Shown: piece after piece, positions 57,814-64,000 of the stretch
How the letters are laid out: each line of letters begins with the position of its first letter
How positions within the stretch are numbered: the stretch's first letter is position 1
Origin: Bog-756 sp963839925
GTDB lineage: Bacteria > Actinomycetota > Acidimicrobiia > Acidimicrobiales > RAAP-2
DNA length: 64,000 nt
Assembly: GCA_963839925.1 (NCBI GenBank)
Contig: CAWIWV010000001.1
Span: 1,922,001 to 1,986,000 of the forward strand
Direction: 5' to 3'
Notes under the pieces: model-generated
Databases searched by the model: none
Told to the model about the DNA's origin: nothing
The model's input: only the letters and a program-made list of their open reading frames with translations
Translations under genes and position numbers: made by a program

Positions 57814-59952
57814 TCAGCCGATGTTGAGAGCGCGCACCAGGTAGTAGGTGGCGGGAAGCACCAGCAAGAGGGCGTCCACCCGGTCGAGGACACCTCCGTG
57901 ACCAGGGAGAAGGTTCCCCATGTCCTTCAGCTGGAGATCCCGCTTGATCAGCGATTCGCAGAGGTCGCCGATCGGCGCCACGACCGCCACGACCAACCCG
58001 AGGAGTGCGCCGTTGGCAGCCGACCACGGATGGATGCTGCCGACGATCACCGCGCCGGCGAGGATGGAGAAGGCCGCCCCGCCGAAGAGGCCCTCCCAGG
58101 TCTTGTTCGGGCTGATCGAGGGAGCCAGCGGGTGGCGGCCCAACCCTCTGCCGATGGCCAGAGCGCCGACATCGTTGGCCACCGTGGTGATGATCGCGCC
58201 GAGCAGGAAAGCGATGCCGTGTCGGTGCGGGAACAGCGATGGCGACAGCAGCAAGCCGGCGTAGGCGCCGAGGAGCGAGACCCACCCCACGGTCATCAAG
58301 GTGGCCGCGGTTCCCGAAACCGGGGAGCCCTGCTCGATCCCCGCCAGGTACCAGATCAGTGTGAACACGGTGATGAGCACCAGGATGACCGGCACCGCCG
58401 CGACACCCTTGTCGTACGCGCCGATCATCAACGCGAGAGTTCCGACCAGGCCGAGCAGAGTGGCGGGTCGGTACCCCGCGCCTCGGAGCACGCTGAACAG
58501 TTCGCCCGCGGCGAAGGTGACCACGATCAGGCAGAGGATGAGGGAAGTGACGGTGCCGAGCTTGAACGCGAGGAGTGCGATCACCGCGACCGCGATGCCC
58601 GTCCCGATTCTGATGCCGATCGAGCTGTCGGGACCGAGCGACGGGTCCGCCGCGTCGGCTCCGCCCGAGCGGGGCGCACGCCCCTGCTCCCGCGGCGGCG
58701 GTCCACCCCCGCGCCCAGCAGCTCCCGCGCCATTCCCGACCCGATGGGCGCTCGACGAGGACCACAGCCCACCCCGACGCCTCGCTTCGTCGGCCACCAC
58801 GGCCGCGCCGGCCTCTGCGCCGGCAGCGGAAGAGATCGTGACCTTCGGAGGTTGGTCGGTGGCCTCGCCGGCAGAGGCACCCGTCTCGCGCTGGGCGCTG
58901 CGGTCTGCTGCCGCAAGTCCCGCGTAGCCTCCACGCTTGAGACCCACACCCGGGACATCGGTCACCGACGCTCCGGGGGGCTCCGCTGCGAGGGGACCCG
59001 CGGTCGCCAGGTCTTCCTCTCTCGGACGCTTCGCCCGCACCCGTGCCGAGCGGAGTCCACTCCGACGCTCACGGCCGCTTCTGGTCGAGCCGGTGGGGCG
59101 GGGCCTCTGTCCAGTGCCCACCACCTCGTCATCTTCGCGGTCTCCCGACCCGGTCAGGTCCGACCCTTCCGCGCCGGTCCGATCGCCCAGAGCCGATCCG
59201 AGACCCGCGGTCGCCGAGATCATCGACGTCGGTGCAGCATCGTCGAACAGCGGGCGCTCCACCGAGGCGCTCTCCCGCCGGTCCTCCTCCCCCGAGACCG
59301 GCCGGACCACCATGGTGGGCTCGGTGATCGGCGTCACCGTCTCGACCGGTTCGTCGAGCGGGCTCTGCCCGATCGGCGCCCGATTGGGGCTCGGCGCGCC
59401 GGGCCGGACCGAGTCGAGATCGAACTCCCACGGCCGCCGGTCGATGTCCGTACTGTCCGTCTCGTCGAGCGAGCCGACCGCGACATCGTCGTCGCCGAAC
59501 ATGGACGGCTCGAATTCCTCTTCGTGGGCAACCCAGTCAGCGTCGTCCTCGCGCCAGGTCGGCGCCCCGAGACCGGATCCGGACCCCTCGTCACTCCCTT
59601 CCCGCGCCAGCACCGCGGGAACCTGGCCGGTCGGAGGATCGGTCCAGTGGGGAAGCTCGGTCGGCGCGCCGCTGTTCGGCACAGCCGTCTGACCCGAGTC
59701 GATCGGATGCACGGCAGCAGCGTTCGGGTCCGAGCTTCCGGGCTCTTCGAGGAGTCGAACCATCGGCGGTCCGAGGTCGTCGTCACCCTCCTCACCCGGT
59801 TCGTCACCCGTACTCCCGCCTGCCGGCTCGGCGCCGACGATCCGCACCCGATCGGTGATCGGACCGGTCGACTCCGGTTCGGGACGCGTCCCAGCCGGGT
59901 CGGCCTCGGGCCTCACCACATCGTCTTCAGGCCGGTTACGGACGTCGTCCAC
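57814..59952 (-). CDS. cdsA: phosphatidate cytidylyltransferase with long acidic N-terminal extension
   Basis: 712 residues, far longer than the usual 270-300. The last ~270 residues are the membrane enzyme with about eight helices and the complete signature SLIKRDLQLKDMGNLLPGHGGVLDRVD. The first ~420 residues are acidic, rich in Pro/Asp/Glu/Gly, with no predicted fold. CdsA makes CDP-diacylglycerol for phospholipid synthesis. No alternative start with a convincing ribosome site was seen nearer the membrane domain, but a shorter version cannot be excluded. The gene follows frr by 45 nt. Confidence 0.88.
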   Translation of the reverse strand: MDDVRNRPEDDVVRPEADPAGTRPEPESTGPITDRVRIVGAEPAGGSTGDEPGEEGDDDLGPPMVRLLEEPGSSDPNAAAVHPIDSGQTAVPNSGAPTELPHWTDPPTGQVPAVLAREGSDEGSGSGLGAPTWREDDADWVAHEEEFEPSMFGDDDVAVGSLDETDSTDIDRRPWEFDLDSVRPGAPSPNRAPIGQSPLDEPVETVTPITEPTMVVRPVSGEEDRRESASVERPLFDDAAPTSMISATAGLGSALGDRTGAEGSDLTGSGDREDDEVVGTGQRPRPTGSTRSGRERRSGLRSARVRAKRPREEDLATAGPLAAEPPGASVTDVPGVGLKRGGYAGLAAADRSAQRETGASAGEATDQPPKVTISSAAGAEAGAAVVADEARRRGGLWSSSSAHRVGNGAGAAGRGGGPPPREQGRAPRSGGADAADPSLGPDSSIGIRIGTGIAVAVIALLAFKLGTVTSLILCLIVVTFAAGELFSVLRGAGYRPATLLGLVGTLALMIGAYDKGVAAVPVILVLITVFTLIWYLAGIEQGSPVSGTAATLMTVGWVSLLGAYAGLLLSPSLFPHRHGIAFLLGAIITTVANDVGALAIGRGLGRHPLAPSISPNKTWEGLFGGAAFSILAGAVIVGSIHPWSAANGALLGLVVAVVAPIGDLCESLIKRDLQLKDMGNLLPGHGGVLDRVDALLLVLPATYYLVRALNIG

Positions 59953-59997
59953 GTCGACTGTTTCCTCCCATCGACCAGGCCGTCGCCGGCCCGGAAG

Positions 59998-60567
59998 TCA
60001 GATCTCGAGGAGCTCCTGCTCCTTGTGGGTCAGCAGCTTGTCGATGGCTGCCACCTGCTCGTGGGTGATCTTGTCGAGATCCTTTTCCACCCGTTCGAGC
60101 TCGTCGCTGGAGAGGTCTCCTGCCTTTTCCATGGTGTCCAACTGATGCCGGGCGGCTCGCCGCGGATTGCGGACGGCGACCCTGCCATCCTCGGCCTTCC
60201 CCTTGACGACCTTCACCAGCTCTTTGCGACGCTGCTCGGTCGGAACCGGGAAGGTCAGACGGATGACCGTGCCGTCGTTGCTCGGGGTGATACCGAGATC
60301 GGATCCCTGCAGCGCCTTCTCGATGGCGGGCAGCGATCCCTTGTCGTAGGGCGAGACGACCAGGGTCCTTGCCTCGGGAACGCTGAACCCGGCGATCTGG
60401 CGTAGCTCGGTCTCCGCGCCGTAGTAGTCGACCTTCAGGTGCTCGACCAGAGCCGGCGTGGCGCGACCGGTGCGGATGGCTCCGAACTCGGACTGGACAT
60501 GGTCGGCGGCTTTCGCCATGTGCTCCTTCGCGTCGTCCACCACCAGCGCGATCAACTCGTCATCCAT
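59998..60567 (-). CDS. frr: ribosome recycling factor
   Basis: About 189 residues from ATG 60567; an in-frame GTG at 60606 adds 13 residues of no similarity. IRTGRATPALVEHLKVDYYGAETELRQIAGFSVPEARTLVVSPYDKGSLPAIEKALQGSDLG and VRNPRRAARHQLDTMEKAGDLSSDELERVEKDLDKITHEQVAAIDKLLTHKEQELLEI match RRF. With EF-G it splits the post-termination ribosome. It is between pyrH and cdsA, as in many bacteria. Confidence 0.93.
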   Translation of the reverse strand: MDDELIALVVDDAKEHMAKAADHVQSEFGAIRTGRATPALVEHLKVDYYGAETELRQIAGFSVPEARTLVVSPYDKGSLPAIEKALQGSDLGITPSNDGTVIRLTFPVPTEQRRKELVKVVKGKAEDGRVAVRNPRRAARHQLDTMEKAGDLSSDELERVEKDLDKITHEQVAAIDKLLTHKEQELLEI

Positions 60568-60627
60568 CAGCGGACCAGCGTAGTCATCACTGCCGGGGCC
60601 GCCCACAAGCGGCGGTCACCTGCGAAT

Positions 60628-61347
60628 TCACCGAACCAGCGTGCCAATGGGATCGCCGCACAGCGCCTTGTGGATGTTGCCCGGCTCCATCAGGTCGAAG
60701 ACCCGGATCGGGAGCCCGTTGTCCATGCAGAAGGTGATGGCGGTGAGGTCCATCACCCGCAGGTCCTTTGCCACCACGTCCATGAAGGAGATCTCGTCGT
60801 AGCGGGTCGCGGACGGATCGAGGCGAGGGTCGGCGGAGTACACGCCGTCCACGCCGCCATGGGTGCCCTTGCACAGCAGGCTCGCCTCGATTTCGGCGGC
60901 GCGGAGCGCAGCGGAGGTGTCGGTGGTGAAGTACGGGTTCCCCATGCCGGCCGCGAACACCACCACCCTTCCCTTCTCGAGGTGGCGGAGTGCACGTCGC
61001 CGGATATAGGGCTCCGCGACCTCGGCCATCTGCACCGCGGTGAGCACCCGGGTCGGTTGTCCATGGTGCTCGAGCGCATCCTGCAGGGCGAGGGCGTTGA
61101 TGACCGTTCCCAACATCCCCATCGTGTCCGAGGTGGCCCGGTCCATGCCCGCACCGGCTCCGGTGGTTCCTCTCCAGATGTTCCCGCCACCCACCATCAC
61201 CGCCAGCTCGAGATCGCACTCGTCGCGGGTATGGGCGATCTCGAGAGCGAGACGCTCGACGACCGTGGCGTCGATGGTCTCGTCCGACGCCGAGGAGGCC
61301 AAGGCCTCCCCGGACATCTTCAGGACGATGCGGCTCCGATCCCCCAC
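60628..61347 (-). CDS. pyrH: UMP kinase
   Basis: 239 residues from a GTG at 61347. RIVLKMSGEALASS opens the amino-acid-kinase fold; VMVGGGNIWRGT is the glycine-rich phosphate loop; GNPYFTTDTSAALRAAEIEASLLCKGTHGGVDGVYSADPRLDPSATRYDEISF matches the UMP-binding and hexamer-forming region. It phosphorylates UMP to UDP. It starts 7 nt after the tsf stop. Confidence 0.93.
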   Translation of the reverse strand: MGDRSRIVLKMSGEALASSASDETIDATVVERLALEIAHTRDECDLELAVMVGGGNIWRGTTGAGAGMDRATSDTMGMLGTVINALALQDALEHHGQPTRVLTAVQMAEVAEPYIRRRALRHLEKGRVVVFAAGMGNPYFTTDTSAALRAAEIEASLLCKGTHGGVDGVYSADPRLDPSATRYDEISFMDVVAKDLRVMDLTAITFCMDNGLPIRVFDLMEPGNIHKALCGDPIGTLVR

Positions 61348-61354
61348 CGCTGGT

Positions 61355-62149
61355 TCAGTCGCCGACGACGACCTGGGCGAACTGAGTCACCTTGGCCGAT
61401 CCGAGGAGCTTGGCGATGGTCTGTTTCTCGTCCTTCACGTAGGCCTGGTCGAGCAGAACCCGCTCCTTGTACCAGCCTCCGAGTCGGCCTTCGACGATCT
61501 TGGCCAGTGCAGCCTCGGGCTTTCCTTCGTTGCGGGCGATGTTCTCCACCGTCTCGCGCTCGGCGGCGACGTCCGCCTCGGGGACCTCTTCGCGCGAGAT
61601 GTAGGTGGGGCGGGCAAAGGCGATGTGCGCCGCGATGTCGTGTGCCAGTTCGGCGGTACCTCCCTCGAGCGCGACCACCACCGCGTTCACCCCACGACCG
61701 GCCTGGGTGTGCAGATAGGAGTCGACGACCCCACCGGCGGCCGCCTCCACCCGGACCACCGTGCCGATGGAGATGTTCTCCTTCAGGGTGATCTTGAGGG
61801 TGTCGATCTCCTCGGCGCGCTCTTCGAGCGCGTCCTCTCCCTTGGCGGCGACCAGGTCGGCGAGCGAGTTGACCATGGCCACGAACTGATCGGACTTGGC
61901 GACGAAGTCGGTCTCGGACTTGAGCTGGACGATGGATGCCACCCCGTCGGCCCGGCCGATGGCGACTGCGCCCTCCGACGCGTCCCGGTCAGCCCGCTTG
62001 GCCTGGCTGGCCTTGCCCTGCTCGCGCAGGAGCTTGACCGCACGGTCCATGTCCCCGTCGGCCTCGTCGAGCGCCCCCTTTGCGTCGAGCATGCCCACAC
62101 CCGTCCGTTGACGGAGCTGCTGGACGTCCTTGGCGGTGAAATTCGGCAC
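61355..62149 (-). CDS. tsf: translation elongation factor EF-Ts
   Basis: 264 residues from GTG 62149, 2 nt after the rpsB stop. FTAKDVQQLRQRTGVGMLDAKGALDEADGDMDRAVKLLREQG is the UBA-like N-terminal domain; VQLKSETDFVAKSDQF is the TDFV motif that contacts EF-Tu. It exchanges GDP for GTP on EF-Tu. The rpsB-tsf pair is universal. Confidence 0.95.
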   Translation of the reverse strand: MPNFTAKDVQQLRQRTGVGMLDAKGALDEADGDMDRAVKLLREQGKASQAKRADRDASEGAVAIGRADGVASIVQLKSETDFVAKSDQFVAMVNSLADLVAAKGEDALEERAEEIDTLKITLKENISIGTVVRVEAAAGGVVDSYLHTQAGRGVNAVVVALEGGTAELAHDIAAHIAFARPTYISREEVPEADVAAERETVENIARNEGKPEAALAKIVEGRLGGWYKERVLLDQAYVKDEKQTIAKLLGSAKVTQFAQVVVGD

Positions 62150-62151
62150 GA

Positions 62152-63171
62152 TCAGGTCTCCTCGGTGGGCGGGGTCGGTGCGGCGTCGGCGGGCCCCTCT
62201 GCTGTGGCCGGCGCTGCGGTGGCATCCGCCGGCGCGGGTTCAGGCGCACTCGCCTCTGCAGGTGCAGGTGCAGGTGCCGGTGCCGGTGCCGGTGCCGGTG
62301 CCGGTGCAGGTGCAGGTGCCGGTGCCGGTGCGGTCGCGGTCGCGGTGGCGCCCACCGTGGCGAGCGCCGGGGACTCTCCGGAAGGATCGGCGGGCGCCTC
62401 GGCGCTGACCGGTGCAGGTGCAGGAGGCGTGGTCGGACCCGGACCGGAGGACGGGGCCGCGGCCGGCGGCGGAGTCGGTCGCTGCTCGGCGATGAACCGG
62501 CCCTCCACCACTGCGTCCGCAACCACCCGGCACAGAAGCGCACCGGAACGGATCGCGTCGTCGTTGCCGGGGATGACATGGGTGATCACGTCCGGATCAC
62601 AGTTGGTATCGACGACGGCGACCACCGGGAGCCCGAGTTTGTTCGCCTCGGTCACCGCGATGTGCTCCTTCTTCGTGTCGATCACGAAGATGGCGTCGGG
62701 AAGCTTGTCGAGACCTCGGATGCCCCCGAGGTTCCGCTGGAGCTTCTCCAGCTCTCGAGTGTGGCGCAGGGCTTCCTTCTTCGGCATCGCATCGAAGTCG
62801 CCGGCTCGCTGCATCGCCTCGAATTCCTTCATCCGCTTGACCCGGGTCGAGACGGTCTGGAAGTTGGTGAGCATGCCGCCCAACCACCGCTCGTTCACGA
62901 AGGGCATCCCGCAGGCCTCCGCATAGGTCGCCACCGGGCCCTGGGTCTGCTTCTTCGTGCCGACGAACAGGATCGTGCCGCCTCCGGCGACCAGGTCGCG
63001 GATGTAGCTGTAGGACTCCTCGATTCCCTTCATCGTCTGACGAAGGTCGATCAGGTAGATCCCGTTGCGTTCGCCGAGAATGAACCGGCGCATCTTGGGA
63101 TTCCAACGTCGGGTCTGGTGTCCGAAGTGGACGCCCGCGCCCAACAGTTGCTTCATCGTGACGACGGCCAT
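62152..63171 (-). CDS. rpsB: 30S ribosomal protein S2 with Ala-Pro-rich C-terminal extension
   Basis: 339 residues from ATG 63171, which has AAGGAG 7 nt upstream. Residues 1-230 are normal S2 (MKQLLGAGVHFGHQTRRWNPKM, LFVGTKKQTQGPVATYAEACG, FVIDTKKEHIAVTEANKLGLPVVAVVDTNCDPD). The last ~110 residues are Pro/Ala/Thr-rich with a run of Ala-Pro pairs encoded by a hexanucleotide repeat, an unusual addition to a 230-260 residue protein. The 181-nt leader 63172-63352 carries only a small GC hairpin. Confidence 0.93.
   Translation of the reverse strand: MAVVTMKQLLGAGVHFGHQTRRWNPKMRRFILGERNGIYLIDLRQTMKGIEESYSYIRDLVAGGGTILFVGTKKQTQGPVATYAEACGMPFVNERWLGGMLTNFQTVSTRVKRMKEFEAMQRAGDFDAMPKKEALRHTRELEKLQRNLGGIRGLDKLPDAIFVIDTKKEHIAVTEANKLGLPVVAVVDTNCDPDVITHVIPGNDDAIRSGALLCRVVADAVVEGRFIAEQRPTPPPAAAPSSGPGPTTPPAPAPVSAEAPADPSGESPALATVGATATATAPAPAPAPAPAPAPAPAPAPAPAPAEASAPEPAPADATAAPATAEGPADAAPTPPTEET
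62261..62332 (-). repeat. 12-unit hexanucleotide repeat encoding (Ala-Pro)n in rpsB
   Basis: Twelve consecutive 6-bp units GGTGCM (GGTGCA, GGTGCC or a terminal GGTGCG) run through 62261-62332 on the plus strand. On the coding strand they read as Ala-Pro pairs. A unit length of six keeps the frame when copies change, so length variation would alter only the tail. Confidence 0.85.
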
Positions 63172-63322
63172 GAGACTGCTCCTTGCGACGGTTGTCGTGA
63201 ACCGACCACACACCCCTTCGGGGCGACCGTGGACGCGGTCGGCTTGAACTCTGAACTGGATCGTGCACCCCGTCGGACGACGGAGCAGTGCCATCGTAGT
63301 GCCGGCTGCTCGAACACTCCAC

Positions 63323-63342
63323 CCCGGGGACGTCGCCCCGGG
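63323..63342 (-). other. GC-rich hairpin between the sigma factor gene and rpsB
   Basis: CCCGGGG (63323-63329) and CCCCGGG (63336-63342) form a perfect 7-bp stem in the rpsB leader, just downstream of the sigma factor stop. There is no U-tract, so it is not a convincing intrinsic terminator; it could stabilise the leader or mark the end of the sigma factor transcript. Confidence 0.4.
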
Positions 63343-63352
63343 CCCGATCAGC

Positions 63353-64000
63353 TCAACCGGCGGCTCGTGCCACCCGCTTCGAGCCCGAGACGGTCGGACC
63401 CGCGGAGGCGGTGGGGCCCGAGTCGGTCGGTCGCCGGCCGGTCCCCTCGGGCCGATCGGCCAACTTGGCCCGGAGCTGCAGGACCGCCTTGGTATGGATC
63501 TGGCAGACCCGGGACTCGGTCACCCCGAGGATGTCGCCGATCTCCGCCAGGGTGAGACCTTCGTAGTAGTAGAGGGTGAGGACCTTCTTCTCACGCTCGG
63601 CCATCTGGCTGACCGCCTGGATCAGCGCCTCCTTGGTCTCTTTGACCTCGAAGGTGTCCATCGGGCCGGCGTTGCTGTCGGGAAGCGTCTCGCCGAGGGA
63701 CGAACGATCGGAGCGGTCACCGCCGCGGAACACCTCGTCCAGCGCCACCACACCCACGAAGGAGATCTTGCGCAGGGCCGTCTGGAACTCGGCGTCGGTC
63801 ATCTCGAGGTCCGCTGCCACCTCGGCGTCGGTCGGCGTGCGGTGCAAGGTCGCCTCGAGCTTCGAGTACGACTGCTCCACCGCCCTGGCCTTGGCCCGCA
63901 CCGATCGCGGCACCCAGTCGATGGAGCGGAGCTCGTCGATGATCGCACCCTTGATCCGCGGGATGGCATAGGTCTCGAACTTGATGTTGCGCGCCGGTTC
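63353..64000 (-). CDS. WhiG/FliA-type RNA polymerase sigma factor (5' end outside the window)
   Basis: The visible 215 residues lack the start. FETYAIPRIKGAIIDELRSIDWVPRSVR is the conserved region 2/3 junction of FliA/WhiG sigma factors, and region 3 and 4 follow, with EREKKVLTLYYYEGLTLAEIGDILGVTESRVCQIHTKAVLQL as the -35-binding helix-turn-helix. WhiG is encoded next to rpsB in Streptomyces, where it controls sporulation. In Acidimicrobiia it more likely controls motility or a late-growth regulon. It is followed by the rpsB leader. The C-terminal ~35 residues (GTGRRPTDSGPTAS) are disordered. Confidence 0.85.
   Translation of the reverse strand, partial: EPARNIKFETYAIPRIKGAIIDELRSIDWVPRSVRAKARAVEQSYSKLEATLHRTPTDAEVAADLEMTDAEFQTALRKISFVGVVALDEVFRGGDRSDRSSLGETLPDSNAGPMDTFEVKETKEALIQAVSQMAEREKKVLTLYYYEGLTLAEIGDILGVTESRVCQIHTKAVLQLRAKLADRPEGTGRRPTDSGPTASAGPTVSGSKRVARAAG

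Noticed and set aside
57898..60405. 835-codon plus-strand reading frame
   Set aside because: Antisense to cdsA and frr, and a product of the GC bias of cdsA's low-complexity arm.
62261..62332. Possible CRISPR-like or satellite array
   Set aside because: Units are 6 bp without spacers and read as in-frame Ala-Pro codons of rpsB.
63210..63225. Small CCCC-TTCG-GGGG hairpin in the rpsB leader as an autoregulatory element
   Set aside because: A four-base stem with a UUCG loop is too short to support a specific claim.

Overview
The window is GC-rich chromosomal DNA from an actinobacterium, most likely class Acidimicrobiia (inference). The evidence is the gene order sigma factor (WhiG/FliA type)-rpsB-tsf-pyrH-frr-cdsA also known from Streptomyces, a SARP regulator, a WS/DGAT acyltransferase, DUF5134 and DUF3558-like proteins, and many start codons placed 6-8 nt behind a TANNNT box, as in leaderless actinobacterial genes. 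I see no insertion sequence, prophage, CRISPR array or rRNA. One tRNA gene (Gly, GCC) is present.

Region 1 (about 1.4-17.4 kb) is the most unusual part: an apparent amine or gamma-glutamyl-compound utilisation locus. It has an APC permease, three divergent glutamine-synthetase-like ligases, a three-gene split glutamate-synthase-like complex (class II amidotransferase, GXGXG protein, FMN synthase domain, the GlxBCD/MgsABC architecture), a sarcosine-oxidase-like flavoprotein, a class I glutamine amidotransferase, an XRE-cupin regulator, a PhyH dioxygenase, an FMN-binding protein, and a deformylase plus M24 peptidase pair. It mixes parts of the Puu (gamma-glutamyl-putrescine) and N-methylglutamate pathways, and no aldehyde dehydrogenase is seen.

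Region 2 (17.5-24.2 kb) holds a diadenylate-cyclase-like protein, then a copper module: CopA ATPase, a frameshifted CtaG-like protein, a BlaI/CopY-type repressor with an N-terminal cysteine cluster, and two membrane proteins behind an ACTACTAC/GTAGTAGT operator.

Region 3 (24.3-38.7 kb) is accessory metabolism: a luciferase-family monooxygenase, an ATP-dependent DNA ligase, a divergent MFS exporter/MarR pair with an operator over the exporter promoter, a DUF3237 protein, a 1143-residue GMC oxidoreductase-alpha/beta hydrolase fusion, a SARP-AfsR regulator with three heptamer repeats at 11-bp spacing upstream, a thioesterase, a CoA-transferase and a solitary HigA-like protein.

Region 4 (38.9-64 kb) is mostly housekeeping. 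It has a tRNA, a WS/DGAT enzyme with dut, orn (frameshifted) with an acyl-CoA ligase, then a long minus-strand block: rimP-nusA-ylxR-infB-rbfA-truB-ribF for translation and ribosome maturation, and sigma factor-rpsB-tsf-pyrH-frr-cdsA-dxr-rseP-ispG-proS for translation, lipid, isoprenoid and envelope functions. An intrinsic terminator separates proS from rimP. Apparent one-base indels in ctaG, orn and the infB linker suggest either local sequence errors or real decay, and should be settled before those genes are interpreted.
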